Positions 8,758 to 17,004 of a DNA stretch of 64,000 nucleotides are shown here, piece after piece. Where the stretch lies: assembly GCF_014203395.1 (NCBI RefSeq), contig NZ_JACHIW010000002.1, forward strand, positions 1,488,001 to 1,552,000, read 5' to 3'. This DNA comes from Saccharopolyspora phatthalungensis. Lineage in GTDB: Bacteria; Actinomycetota; Actinomycetes; Mycobacteriales; Pseudonocardiaceae. Numbering within the stretch: the stretch's first letter is position 1; each line of letters starts with the position of its first letter. Under the pieces are notes generated by a model. That model did not search any database. It was not told where the DNA came from and saw nothing but the letters and a program-made list of their open reading frames with translations. The position numbers were made by a program, and so were the translations under genes.

Positions 8758-10206
8758 ATGGGCTGCGAGGGCCACGCGGGCAGCCGCAACCCAGCGCTGC
8801 GCGCGCTGCTCGATGAGTCGCGGATGAGCAACGCTGCATTGGCGCGTGCCGTGGTGACGGCGGGCGCCGAGGAAGGGGTACACCTCGGTACGAACACGAC
8901 CGCGGTGAAGCGAATGCTGGATGGTTCTCAGCCACGCTGGCCTGTGCCCAGGTTGGTCGCCAAGGTGCTCTCCAGGAGCCTGCGCCGTGAAATCAGCGTC
9001 ACCGATTGCGGGTTTGACGATCGCGCTCCCGCTACAGACGATTTACACGATGGGCTGAACTGTTCAGGGACACTGGACGGCACGGTCCGCACGGTCGTCG
9101 AGCTGTCGGGATGGGATATGAAACGGCGCAAGTTCCTGCTGGGCACCGCTTTCACTGCGGCGGCCTTTTCTGAGCCAGCCCTCTTCGCGCTGACGGTGCC
9201 TCCGGTCGAGAACACCGCGCGAGTAGCGGGCAAGCGCATCGGCATGGCTGATGTAGAGATCATCAACGAGCACATCGCTCATCTCCGCCGGCTGGATCAT
9301 CGCTATGGTTCCGGTCGCGTCCGTGAGCAGGTGGTGCAGATGCTGCACCGCGAAGCAAACACGGTCATGCACTGCACCTATTCAGAAAGAACCGGCAAGG
9401 CCCTACTGGGCGCGGTTGCCCAAACCTCGTGGCTTGCTGGGGCGATGGCGGCCGATGTAGGCAGGCATTCGCTGGCGCAGCGCTACTACATCCAGACGCT
9501 GAATCTCGCCATGAGTGCGGGTGATCGACTGTATGCCGCCAATGTGCTTTCTCACATGAGCCGTTTGACCGTACAAATCGGACACGGTGTGGAGAGCGAG
9601 CGTGATCGACTCGGCCATGCCAGACAGGCCGTAGCGCTGGCCCGCGCCGGTCAGGAAGTGGCCAACGGCAAGGCAACTCCGGTGCTGTCGGCCCTGCTGC
9701 GTGCGATCGAAGCACGAGGCCACGCGCTGTCCGGGGATGCCAACACTACCCGCGCTGCCGTGCTTGAAGCTGAGCGGCACTACGAACGCGCACGACCGGA
9801 GGAAGGACCACCGTGGCTGGGTTTCTACACCGAAGCAGAACTGGCCGCTGATCTCGGTCGATGCCTGCGCGATGCCGGCGAGCCCGAGCACGGAACTCGA
9901 CTGATCGCGCAGGCGCTGGACGGCTACGAGTCCTGGCGCGTGCGCAGCCGCTGCTTCGTGCAAACCGACCTTGCCACCGCACACCTGGTCGGCCGCGACT
10001 TGGAGCAGGCGGCCTCCCTGGGGCAACAGGCCGTGCACACGGCTACGCAGGTCAGTTCAACACGCACGCTTGATCGGCTCCGCACGCTGCAACGGCAGTT
10101 CCGCCCGTTACGCGCCAGCTCACCGGACGTGAGAGAACTGGACGAGCGGATCTCCGACCTGCTCAACCGCAACAAGGCCCGCCGAGACGAGGACATCGCC
10201 ACCTAA
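8758..10206 (+). CDS. XRE-type regulator with TPR-like C-terminus
   Basis: This 482-residue protein has an N-terminal helix-turn-helix region (ALRALLDESRMSNAALARAV, then TTAVKRMLDG) followed near residue 125 by MKRRKFLLGTAFTAAAF and a long helical region with TPR-like repeats (RHSLAQRYYIQTLNLAMSAG, ARAGQEVANG, EAERHYERA). This plan is common in actinomycete regulators of morphology or secondary metabolism. ATG 8758 is chosen because AGGA at 8744 has correct spacing; GTG 8749 is too close to it. The stop TAA overlaps the menC ATG (TAATG), so the two genes are translationally coupled. The IS1634 element ends 115 bp upstream and may have altered its promoter. Confidence 0.82.
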   Translation: MGCEGHAGSRNPALRALLDESRMSNAALARAVVTAGAEEGVHLGTNTTAVKRMLDGSQPRWPVPRLVAKVLSRSLRREISVTDCGFDDRAPATDDLHDGLNCSGTLDGTVRTVVELSGWDMKRRKFLLGTAFTAAAFSEPALFALTVPPVENTARVAGKRIGMADVEIINEHIAHLRRLDHRYGSGRVREQVVQMLHREANTVMHCTYSERTGKALLGAVAQTSWLAGAMAADVGRHSLAQRYYIQTLNLAMSAGDRLYAANVLSHMSRLTVQIGHGVESERDRLGHARQAVALARAGQEVANGKATPVLSALLRAIEARGHALSGDANTTRAAVLEAERHYERARPEEGPPWLGFYTEAELAADLGRCLRDAGEPEHGTRLIAQALDGYESWRVRSRCFVQTDLATAHLVGRDLEQAASLGQQAVHTATQVSSTRTLDRLRTLQRQFRPLRASSPDVRELDERISDLLNRNKARRDEDIAT

Positions 10207-11231
10207 TGACCAATGAGATCGACTTCGATGGTGTGCGCATCTATGCCATCCCCATGCGCGCCCGATTCCGAGGCATCACTGTGCGCGAAGGGATGCTTAT
10301 CGAAGGCCCCGCCGGGTGGGGCGAATTCTGTCCGTTCGCTGACTACGACGACATCGTGGCCGCCTCCTGGCTCGCCACCACGATCGAACAATGCACCCGC
10401 GGTTGGCCCGAACCAGTGCGCGATCGCATCCCGATCAACTGCACCGTCCCCGCCGTTGGTCCCGAGCGTGCCCATGAGATCGCCGCCAATTCCGGGTGCC
10501 GTACCGCCAAGGTCAAGGTCGCCGACCACGCCGAATCCCTGCCTGAAGACCTCGCGCGCGTCGAGGCAGTGCGCGATGCCATTGGTCACAGCGGGGCCAT
10601 TCGCGTGGATGCCAACGGCGTCTGGGACGTCGACACCGCCGTGCTTCACATCCGCCAGCTCGACAAAGCAGCAGGTGGGCTCGAATACGTTGAACAGCCC
10701 TGCTGGACGGTCGAGGAACTAGCCGCAGTCCGGCGCAAGGTCGACGTGCGTATCGCTGCCGACGAATCCATCCGTCGCGCCGATGACCCCTTGCGTGTCG
10801 CTATCGCAGGCGCGGCCGACGTCGCAGTCATCAAGTGCACCCCACTTGGCGGCGTACGGCGCTCCCTGGAAGTCGCCGAAGCCGCCGGGCTTCCCTGCGT
10901 GGTCTCCTCCGCACTGGAAACCAGCGTGGGACTGGCCGCCCAGGTCGCCCTCGCCGGTGCTCTGCCCGAGATGGACTTCGCCTGCGGCCTCGGCACGCTC
11001 TCGCTGCTCGATAGCGATCTCGTGTCCGGCTCCGAGTCCCTGCGGGCGGTAAACGGCTACCTGCCCATACCCCGCACACCACCCACACCCGACCCGAGCC
11101 TGCTCGCCACCTACGAACTGACCGACCCCGACCAAGCCAGCTGGTGGCGCGACAGGCTCTCCCGCGTCCGCGCTGTGCATGAGCACGCCAGCCTGCTGAC
11201 CTTCAATGATGGGAACGTCAGCCCGAAATAA
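10206..11231 (+). CDS. menC: o-Succinylbenzoate synthase
   Basis: This 341-residue enolase-superfamily enzyme dehydrates SHCHC to o-succinylbenzoate in menaquinone synthesis. The catalytic pattern is visible: the lysine pair in RTAKVKVADHAES, metal ligands in RVDANGVWDVD, EYVEQPCWTVEE and IAADESIRRADD, and the second catalytic Lys in AVIKCTPLGGVRRSLEVA. The closing ETSVGLAAQVALAGALP matches actinobacterial MenC. Other men genes are not in the window. Coupling to an XRE/TPR regulator gene is unusual for this housekeeping function. The alternative is a related N-acylamino acid racemase, which is less likely. Confidence 0.88.
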   Translation: MTNEIDFDGVRIYAIPMRARFRGITVREGMLIEGPAGWGEFCPFADYDDIVAASWLATTIEQCTRGWPEPVRDRIPINCTVPAVGPERAHEIAANSGCRTAKVKVADHAESLPEDLARVEAVRDAIGHSGAIRVDANGVWDVDTAVLHIRQLDKAAGGLEYVEQPCWTVEELAAVRRKVDVRIAADESIRRADDPLRVAIAGAADVAVIKCTPLGGVRRSLEVAEAAGLPCVVSSALETSVGLAAQVALAGALPEMDFACGLGTLSLLDSDLVSGSESLRAVNGYLPIPRTPPTPDPSLLATYELTDPDQASWWRDRLSRVRAVHEHASLLTFNDGNVSPK

Positions 11232-11258
11232 AGATCCCGGACCTGCTACGGCGGGGTC

Positions 11259-11705
11259 GTGGCAATGGCGTCCTTGGGTCTGCTGGGGGCCGGATGCGCC
11301 GGAAAACCCAATCTCGATCCGGCCAGGAACCGGTACAAGGCGCTGCCGCGAGTCACGGCTTGGAGCAACGCGAACGCCGCACTCGTCGACGCCGCGCAGA
11401 TTCCCTCGCTGGATCCCTTCCTGGTGGTTCCGGCGATGGCAAACGTGACGAATAACTTCGGGTTCGGCGTGACCGAATCGGTCACCTACCAGCACCCTTA
11501 TGCACTGGCTCGCCGGTTCACGACGCTCGACCACCTCACGAGCGGACGGGTCGGCTGGAACCTGGTCACCTCGTATTCCGACAGCGAAGCACGCAACCTC
11601 GGCACCGGTATCTGACTCCCCACGACGAGCGCTACGAGATGGCCGCGGAGTATCCCGAAGTCTGCTATTAGCTCTGGGAATTCTCGTGGGAGGACAACTC
11701 AGCTG
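11259..11705 (+). pseudogene. Flavin-dependent monooxygenase (NtaA/SnaA/DszA type) remnant
   Basis: The segment PRVTAWSNANAALVDAAQIPSLDP-like text, then TNNFGFGVTESVTYQHPYALARR and FTTLDHLTSGRVGWNLVTS matches the N-terminal third of FMN-dependent luciferase-like monooxygenases of the NtaA group. The frame ends at 11615; matching sequence (TPHDERYEMAAEYPEVCY, a stop, then LWEFSWEDNSAE) continues in another frame. Start context, the frameshift, an internal TAG and the lost C-terminus show a dead gene. Confidence 0.75.
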
Positions 11706-11809
11706 AGCATTTCCGAGAAGCCGGCGCGAAGCACCGGAGACCAGCAGTCTTCTTGCATTACCACGAAAAACACAACCGGGCGGGCGCCAGGATGGTTGTT
11801 GTCGATCCG

Positions 11810-12217
11810 TCATGAGTCCTGCGTGAGCAGCCGGCTCAGCGTGTCGTCGATGTCCATCCACCGGTGCTCCTCGCCGGGTGCGACGATGTCGTAGGTATTG
11901 TTCAAGAACTCCATCAGCTGAGCAGCGTCCGCTTCGAAGGTGGCCTGACCGGTCGGCGGGTTCAACGAGATCTCGATCGTCCCCGGCGCGTCCGGTCGTG
12001 GCCGGATTCGCACGTCGCCAAGCCCGCTCTCCGCGAGCAGCCCGTCGGCCAGCAGGTCGCGGCCGATCACCCAATTCACCCGGACGCTCTTACCCGTGTT
12101 GAACGCCAAGCTGACCTCGTACGGATTGTTGCGGTTGTATCGCAGTTCCACGCCAATCCGCGCGAACACACCTGCCGAAACCACCATGCTGAAACACATC
12201 TGATCGTTGAGCTTCAT
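11810..12217 (-). CDS. SsgA-family sporulation/cell-division regulator
   Basis: This 135-residue protein has the length and pattern of SsgA-like proteins, which are found in morphologically complex actinomycetes and help place septa during sporulation. Visible are LRYNRNNPYEVSLAFNTG, VNWVIGRDLLADGL, DVRIRPRPDAPGTIEISL, and ATFEADAAQLMEFLNNTYDIV. ATG 12217 is chosen because GAGGAG lies 7-8 bases upstream; the longer frame to 12349 lacks a ribosome site. The paralogue type (SsgA to SsgG) cannot be fixed by eye. It points away from the lipoprotein gene across about 420 bp. Confidence 0.9.
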   Translation of the reverse strand: MKLNDQMCFSMVVSAGVFARIGVELRYNRNNPYEVSLAFNTGKSVRVNWVIGRDLLADGLLAESGLGDVRIRPRPDAPGTIEISLNPPTGQATFEADAAQLMEFLNNTYDIVAPGEEHRWMDIDDTLSRLLTQDS

Positions 12218-12640
12218 GTTCGCACTCCTCATCGTCGTCAACTGCCCACTGGGAAAACGGGGCCGACCGGGATTCGGTTCAACCACGCCGCCTCGGGGGA
12301 TATACGCAGGTAAAACGCGATCGAGAGCCCGAGCGAGAGGTGACCGCACGTACTGACTAGGGCGCGCTGCGTCAGGGATGGGCGACCGGGCTTGGGGTTA
12401 TCGTGGCGGCGATCAATCGCACCGCGTATGCCCTGCGCAGCAGATTCTCCTACGCCTCTTGGAATAACGTCCATGCGTCGCGCACGCCGGCGACCACGCT
12501 TAGAACAACGAAGACCTCAGCCTTGAGCTCCTGATCAATAAAACTCGGAACCTCATCTCTTGAACCCGCTTGCGGTGGGGTGCGTGTGCTGGGCATGCGG
12601 GTCGCAGTGGCCTGGATCCTACCGGTTGAAGGGACTTCTT
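12218..12640. other. Divergent intergenic region between ssgA-like and lipoprotein genes
   Basis: This 423-bp stretch contains no supported gene. It contains the SigL-like promoter at 12561-12588 on the plus strand. No second promoter for the ssgA-like gene could be recognised by eye. Confidence 0.6.
12561..12588 (+). promoter_or_regulatory. SigL-like ECF promoter for the secreted-repeat lipoprotein
   Basis: TGAACC and CGTGTG are separated by exactly 16 bases. This matches the TGAACC-N16-18-CGTgt consensus described for mycobacterial SigL. The ATG of the lipoprotein lies 52 bases downstream. The same arrangement precedes the sigma gene at 16067-16094, which supports both assignments. Confidence 0.75.
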
Positions 12641-13567
12641 ATGCTGTCTAAGCGAGTTGTGTCGGTTGCCGCCTTTGCTGCTGCCGGCGTGCTTTCGTTG
12701 GCCGGCTGCGGGGCGGTGAATGATGCGCTGGGTCAGATTCCCGCCGCGCCTGGGGCGCCGGTTGCCGAGTCCGCGAACGCGGGCCTCGCCATGCTGGCCG
12801 GAACCGCGAAGGCGAACAATGCGCAGGCCGGGACTGGTGATTGGGCGACTGGCTCGGATGGCACGGCCAACACCGCGGATCAGAAAATGGCTCGGAAGTG
12901 GGTGCAGTTGAAGGCATCCCAGGCTGGTGACCTGAATCCGGTAGTGGTCAATGGCGCGGGGCTTACGTTGTACCGGTTCGACAAGGATACGGCTCAGCCG
13001 TCGAAATCGAATTGCAATGGGGATTGTGCGAAGACGTGGCCGCCGTTGACGGTTGCGCCGGGAAGCAAGGTTTTCCTGGCCGGTGTGCCGAAGTCCGCGG
13101 TGGGTACGGTCAAGCGTGATGACGGGAGTCTCCAGCTGACTCTTGGCGGTTGGCCGGTGTATCGGTTCGCCAAGGACACCAAGCCCGGCGACACCAAGGG
13201 GCAGGGAGTGGGCGGAACCTGGTTCGGGGTGGCCCCGGATGGCCAGAAGGCGCAGGCCGAGTCCGGTGGGAGCGACGCGGGCCAGAACCCACAGGATGGT
13301 GCCGCGCAGTCGGCGGGACCGGCCGACCGTGCGATTCTCTTCGATGACGCGAACTTCAGCGACAATGGCGCTTCGCAGGGCGTGTCCGGTCAGGGCTGCC
13401 AGAACGTCGCACGTCCGGGTGTGACTTCCTCGGTGTCGGCCGGTGGTTCGCTGAAGCTGTGGTCGGAGAAGAACTGCAAGGGCAAGTCGCTGGTGATCAA
13501 TGGTGATGTGCGTGATCTCGGCAAGCTCGGCTTCGACAACCGGGTTGCGTCGGTCTTCTTCGGCTGA
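12641..13567 (+). CDS. Lipoprotein with secreted repeats and a crystallin-like C-terminal domain
   Basis: This 308-residue surface lipoprotein has signal MLSKRVVSVAAFAAAGVLSL and lipobox LAGC (Cys near residue 24). It carries two copies of the secreted Yx(FWY)xxD repeat: LTLYRFDKD with CNGDCAKTWPPL, and WPVYRFAKD followed by GTWFGVAPDG. The last 75 residues (ILFDDANFSDNG to NRVASVFFG) resemble a beta/gamma-crystallin or I36-inhibitor-like domain with paired Cys. The repeat type is known from SCO0930-like actinomycete lipoproteins of unclear role. ATG 12641 places the lipobox correctly; a longer frame would run over the promoter. It is probably controlled by the sigma factor at 15461-16012. 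Confidence 0.88.
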   Translation: MLSKRVVSVAAFAAAGVLSLAGCGAVNDALGQIPAAPGAPVAESANAGLAMLAGTAKANNAQAGTGDWATGSDGTANTADQKMARKWVQLKASQAGDLNPVVVNGAGLTLYRFDKDTAQPSKSNCNGDCAKTWPPLTVAPGSKVFLAGVPKSAVGTVKRDDGSLQLTLGGWPVYRFAKDTKPGDTKGQGVGGTWFGVAPDGQKAQAESGGSDAGQNPQDGAAQSAGPADRAILFDDANFSDNGASQGVSGQGCQNVARPGVTSSVSAGGSLKLWSEKNCKGKSLVINGDVRDLGKLGFDNRVASVFFG

Positions 13568-13607
13568 TCCCGGCGGTCTACCAAGTCTACCAACGACCTC
13601 GATCATG

Positions 13608-13645
13608 ACGGCTGTGCCGCTTCCACAAGGAAGCGGCACAGCCGT
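13608..13645. terminator. Bidirectional rho-independent terminator
   Basis: A perfect 17-bp stem (ACGGCTGTGCCGCTTCC with its complement) encloses an ACAA loop and is followed by TTTT. It lies between the convergent lipoprotein and DUF1996 genes. Confidence 0.9.
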
Positions 13646-13681
13646 TTTGCGTTGGGAATCCGATTGATTCGCGATCCGCGG

Positions 13682-14668
13682 TCAGCCGCCGCGGTTGAGC
13701 GTGTTGGCCACCTGGGCCATCTGATCGTCGGTCATGACGTTGATGAAATCGGCGTGATCGGTGATGGGGCTGCGCGCCTGGTCGGGGAAGGTGTCGATGG
13801 CGTATGGCGCGTCGACGGGCACCTGGTAGCTGATCTCCAGGTGCAGCTGTGGAACGGGAAAGGTGTCGGTGGGACAGACACCGTTGGCGGCGGGGAAAGT
13901 CAGGTGGTCGCGGTGGTCGGGGCTGTCGTTTCTGCGGCCGTCCCAGCAGCTGGGGAAGTCGAAGATCCGGACCACCTGTTGCCCGTTCGGGCATCTCGGA
14001 TAGCGGTTCGTCCGCCGGTCGAGCGTTCCGGAACAGCTCCACTGCACCCGCGTGGCGTTGGTCAGCCCGGCGGTCCGTGCCTTCGCGTCACCCGTGACGC
14101 CACGCAGGAAACGGGGCATCGGGATCACCTTGCTGCTCGGATTGCCGCGGAAGCTCACCAGCACCGATGCGGGTTGCACGATCGTGCCGCGGTTGTGGGG
14201 CGAGCCAGCGGCGACATCTGCGGCCGGATCATCGTCCAGCAAGCGGAGCACCGGCCAGTAGTAGGTTGATTTGTCGCCGTTCGTGCAGGTCGTATTGGCT
14301 GCGGCGAGGCTCTGGTCAGTCGAGAACGCATCGGTGGAGACGTTGCCGACGTAATCATGCATGTGGTGCGCCGCACCCTTCATGCCGGGCGTAGCGACGA
14401 CGTTGTCCTCGTTGCGATGCGCGTTTTCGTTGCGGCCGCAGGAAGCAAGCACCACGCCCGTGGAGGCGTTCGGCCCGGCAAGGATTTTCGGGGGGTTCGG
14501 GCTGACATCTGCGATATCGACGAAATCGCTGTCCGCAGGCCCCCCGTCGTGCTCACTGCGTCCCTCGTAATACCCGGCGCCGACCGCCGCGGCCAGCACA
14601 ACAGGCAGCACCAGGGCTACCAGTCGCCATGATCGAACGTTTCTGGACGCTAATCGGCTGGTGAACAC
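13682..14668 (-). CDS. DUF1996 secreted or anchored protein
   Basis: This 328-residue protein has an N-terminal membrane anchor or signal (SWRLVALVLPVVLAAAVG) and then a DUF1996 domain. Visible landmarks are HHMHDYVGN, a CTNGDKSTYYWPVLR segment, QWSCSG, IFDFPSCWDGRRNDSPDHRDHL and CPTDTFPVPQLHLEISY. DUF1996 proteins are exported and of unknown function. GTG 14668 is chosen because longer starts would run into the anti-sigma gene, which ends 86 bp upstream; the ribosome site is weak. It lies directly behind the sigma/anti-sigma pair on the same strand, so it may be co-transcribed with them. Confidence 0.85.
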   Translation of the reverse strand: MFTSRLASRNVRSWRLVALVLPVVLAAAVGAGYYEGRSEHDGGPADSDFVDIADVSPNPPKILAGPNASTGVVLASCGRNENAHRNEDNVVATPGMKGAAHHMHDYVGNVSTDAFSTDQSLAAANTTCTNGDKSTYYWPVLRLLDDDPAADVAAGSPHNRGTIVQPASVLVSFRGNPSSKVIPMPRFLRGVTGDAKARTAGLTNATRVQWSCSGTLDRRTNRYPRCPNGQQVVRIFDFPSCWDGRRNDSPDHRDHLTFPAANGVCPTDTFPVPQLHLEISYQVPVDAPYAIDTFPDQARSPITDHADFINVMTDDQMAQVANTLNRGG

Positions 14669-14753
14669 CCGCCCATCATGGCACTCGCGGCAACCACGAA
14701 GACATGTTGACCCCGCGCGGATTGCCCGCGGGGGTCGCATGTGTGCCTTCAGA

Positions 14754-15464
14754 TCAGACCGGTGTCGAAACAAACCTCTTCCCGGCGAAGTTTTCCACCT
14801 CGACGGCGGCCACGTTGCCCGGCGCAATCAGCGCCGCGCCGTCCAGCGCGCTGCCTTCGGCCGCGGCTTTCTCGGACACCAGCCAGCTACCGGCGATCTC
14901 CCGACTGCCGTCCTTGCCGACTACGACCAAACGGCACCGTTCGCCCGCTGGTATCCCGCTGGCCGCGGCGTTCAACCGCACCCAGCCGGCGGCCGGCGTG
15001 ACCGTCACCGTCAACCTCGCACCATTGCTCGGGTCGGTGGACGTAGCAACCTTCGTTCCCTCAGCTGGCATGAGCACGCTCGGGGACGGTGGTTGCGCGA
15101 CGACCTGCGGAGGCTCGCTGTCACCCGCGCGGCCGATCAGGACGCCGCCACCCACAGCGACGACCGCGGCGATCATCGCCGCTGCGCCGACGACGGCACG
15201 TCGCGGGCGGCTTTCCCGCGCACGCTCTGTTCGAGCCTGTCGAAGGGTGCGCTGAAGCAACAGGTCAGCGTCGTCCGGAGGCCCGTCCAGGAACAGCTCC
15301 GGTGGGGCCTCCCCCAACACGGTTCGCATCTGCTCCAACTCCTCCAGCTCGGTGCGGCAGTGCTCGCAGGACGCCAGGTGGTGCTCGATCGCGGTCCGTT
15401 CCGGTTCATCGAGCGCGCCCAGCGCGTAGGCGCCCACGTCAACCGTGTGCTCTCGGCTGGTCAT
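14754..15464 (-). CDS. Zinc-binding anti-sigma factor (RslA-like)
   Basis: This 236-residue protein has an N-terminal zinc-finger anti-sigma domain with H-x3-C-x2-C (HHLASCEHC, residues about 28-36), a linker, one membrane helix near residues 90-112 (AVVGAAAMIAAVVAVGGGVLIG) and an exported domain of about 120 residues. It would bind and inactivate the sigma factor encoded just upstream and release it on a redox or envelope signal, as RslA does for SigL. Its ATG overlaps the sigma stop by four bases, so the two are made in step. Confidence 0.92.
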   Translation of the reverse strand: MTSREHTVDVGAYALGALDEPERTAIEHHLASCEHCRTELEELEQMRTVLGEAPPELFLDGPPDDADLLLQRTLRQARTERARESRPRRAVVGAAAMIAAVVAVGGGVLIGRAGDSEPPQVVAQPPSPSVLMPAEGTKVATSTDPSNGARLTVTVTPAAGWVRLNAAASGIPAGERCRLVVVGKDGSREIAGSWLVSEKAAAEGSALDGAALIAPGNVAAVEVENFAGKRFVSTPV

Positions 15465-16012
15465 CCGGCCACCTCTTCCGTCGCGAGCTGTCCGCCACCG
15501 AACGCATCGCGGAGCGCCCGCAATGCGTGGTAAGTGCGTGATTTTACGGTTCCTGGCGGTATCGCCAGTTCTCTTGCTGCCTCGGCGACGCTGAGCCCTC
15601 GGAAGTAGATCTGCACCAGCACATCGCGATGGCTATCCGACAACCCGTTCAGCGCTTCGGTGACGACCATCGAGTCGACCACAGTGTCCGCGTGGTCACG
15701 CACAGTCGGCGGCGCTGTTGGATTTTCCGCCACTTCGGCCGGCCGAGCGGACTTCGCGCGGCTGCGATCGATGACGATGTTGCGTGCCACGGTCAACAAC
15801 CACCCGCGCACGGAACCCTTCCCGTTCACCATTGCGCCCGGGTTTCTCCAGGCCCGTAGCAACGTCTCCTGTACGACATCCTCAGCCGCGGCTCGATCGC
15901 CGGTCAACCGTGTCGCGTATGCGAGCAGGGCGCGCCCGTGCTCGGCGAACAACGACCGGATCAGCGCATCGTCCCCGGCGGTCTGAATCGGATGAGACCG
16001 CAATCTCGCCAT
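15461..16012 (-). CDS. ECF RNA polymerase sigma factor (SigL-like)
   Basis: This 183-residue sigma factor has region 2 (LIRSLFAEHGRALLAYATRL, then DVVQETLLRAWRNP and VRGWLLTVARNIVIDRSRA) and region 4 (LNGLSDSHRDVLVQIYFRGL, AARELAIPPGTVKSRTYHAL). ATG 16012 follows AAGGAG at good spacing; the frame upstream of it is non-coding. The partner anti-sigma gene overlaps it. A promoter of the type it should recognise lies 55-82 bp upstream, so it probably activates itself. The SigL name rests on the partner's zinc domain and the promoter sequence, not on a tree. Confidence 0.93.
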   Translation of the reverse strand: MARLRSHPIQTAGDDALIRSLFAEHGRALLAYATRLTGDRAAAEDVVQETLLRAWRNPGAMVNGKGSVRGWLLTVARNIVIDRSRAKSARPAEVAENPTAPPTVRDHADTVVDSMVVTEALNGLSDSHRDVLVQIYFRGLSVAEAARELAIPPGTVKSRTYHALRALRDAFGGGQLATEEVAG

Positions 16013-16066
16013 CCACCGCTCCTTCCGCCCGCAGCTCCCGTTGGGCCGTTCAGAGGTATCGAAGGC

Positions 16067-16094
16067 AACACGTAACCCGGGCCGTGGCGGTTCA
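16067..16094 (-). promoter_or_regulatory. SigL-like promoter of the sigma/anti-sigma operon
   Basis: On the minus strand TGAACC (16094-16089) and CGTGTT (16072-16067) are separated by 16 bases, the same layout as at the lipoprotein promoter. It lies 55 bases upstream of the sigma start and implies positive autoregulation. Confidence 0.75.
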
Positions 16095-16377
16095 ACTGCT
16101 GCCCAGGGCTTTCCCGCCGAGCACTGCCGTGCGCTGATCACAACGCTGGATTCACGGCCACGACACCGCCCGCACCCCGCAGCTACGACGTTGATCCACT
16201 GCTACCGCACCAGATCGACGAACAGTTACGGGAGAATCCACAAAGGATGTTCGGTAGCCAGACAGAGCAGGGTGAGCGGGCACTTCTAGGGGCTTGATAT
16301 CGCTGCTCAGCCGCGAGGCAGCAGGCGGTGCGGTTGCGATGGCGATGGCGATGGGCGTGGTGGTGGAGAATACCGGT

Positions 16378-16836
16378 ATGCGCATTTCGGCCAAGGTGGA
16401 TTACGCGGTACGGGCTCTGATCGAGCTCGCTCTCCTGAAGCCTGAGCAGGTCGCCAGGGCCGAAGACCTCGCGACCGCGCAGGACATCCCGCGCAACTTC
16501 CTGCTGGCGGTGCTGGCCGACCTACGCCGCAGCGGGATCGTCGCCAGCCGACGCGGCCAGGCCGGGGGCTGGGTGCTGGCCCGCCCGGCGGAGGCGGTTT
16601 CGGTGGCGGACGTGATCCGTGCCGTGGATGGGCCGCTGGTCAGCGTGCATGGGGTGCGCCCGGAAGCGGTCCGCTACGAGCCGTCGGTGGCCGTGGTGCA
16701 ACGCGTGTGGATCGCGGTCCGCAGCAGCCTGCGAGAGGTGCTGGAGGAGGTCACTTTGGCCGACCTCGCACGGGATGACCTCCCGGCGGCTGTGGCTGGA
16801 CGCACCCACGACCCCGAGGTGTGGCAGAGCCGCTGA
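16378..16836 (+). CDS. Rrf2-family transcriptional regulator lacking Fe-S cysteines
   Basis: This 152-residue regulator has the Rrf2 winged helix: MRISAKVDYAVRALIELAL, DIPRNFLLAVLADLRRSGIV, and wing SRRGQAGGWVLARPAEAVSVADVIRAVDG. No cysteine is present anywhere, so it cannot hold the Fe-S cluster of IscR/NsrR and may be a CymR-like or ligand-responsive form. ATG 16378 follows GGAG and matches the family start; the upstream frame is ignored. The sulfonate-type ABC operon begins 168 bp downstream on the same strand, and control of it is inferred. Confidence 0.9.
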   Translation: MRISAKVDYAVRALIELALLKPEQVARAEDLATAQDIPRNFLLAVLADLRRSGIVASRRGQAGGWVLARPAEAVSVADVIRAVDGPLVSVHGVRPEAVRYEPSVAVVQRVWIAVRSSLREVLEEVTLADLARDDLPAAVAGRTHDPEVWQSR

Positions 16837-16906
16837 GCGCACCCGCGTCCTACTACGTGAGAGCGCGTGCTCAGCGGGCGGCACAAACTGTACTGTCCCT
16901 ATCGAC

Positions 16907-16926
16907 TTTGTCGTCAATATGACAAA
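16907..16926. promoter_or_regulatory. Candidate operator upstream of the sulfonate ABC operon
   Basis: TTTGTC and GACAAA form a perfect dyad separated by GTCAATAT, in an AT-rich patch about 80 bases before the binding-protein gene. It could be the site of the neighbouring Rrf2 regulator. Support is position and symmetry only. Confidence 0.4.
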
Positions 16927-17004
16927 ACGGCAGCTCAGGACGGGCGCCTAAGGGCAGCTCAGCCCGGACGGTGTGACCGGCTGCCAGGTGAAGGGACGTC
17001 AGAC

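Noticed and set aside
16927..17004. Possible SAM-type riboswitch before the sulfonate operon
   Set aside because: The leader is short and the conserved SAM-riboswitch core could not be matched by eye.
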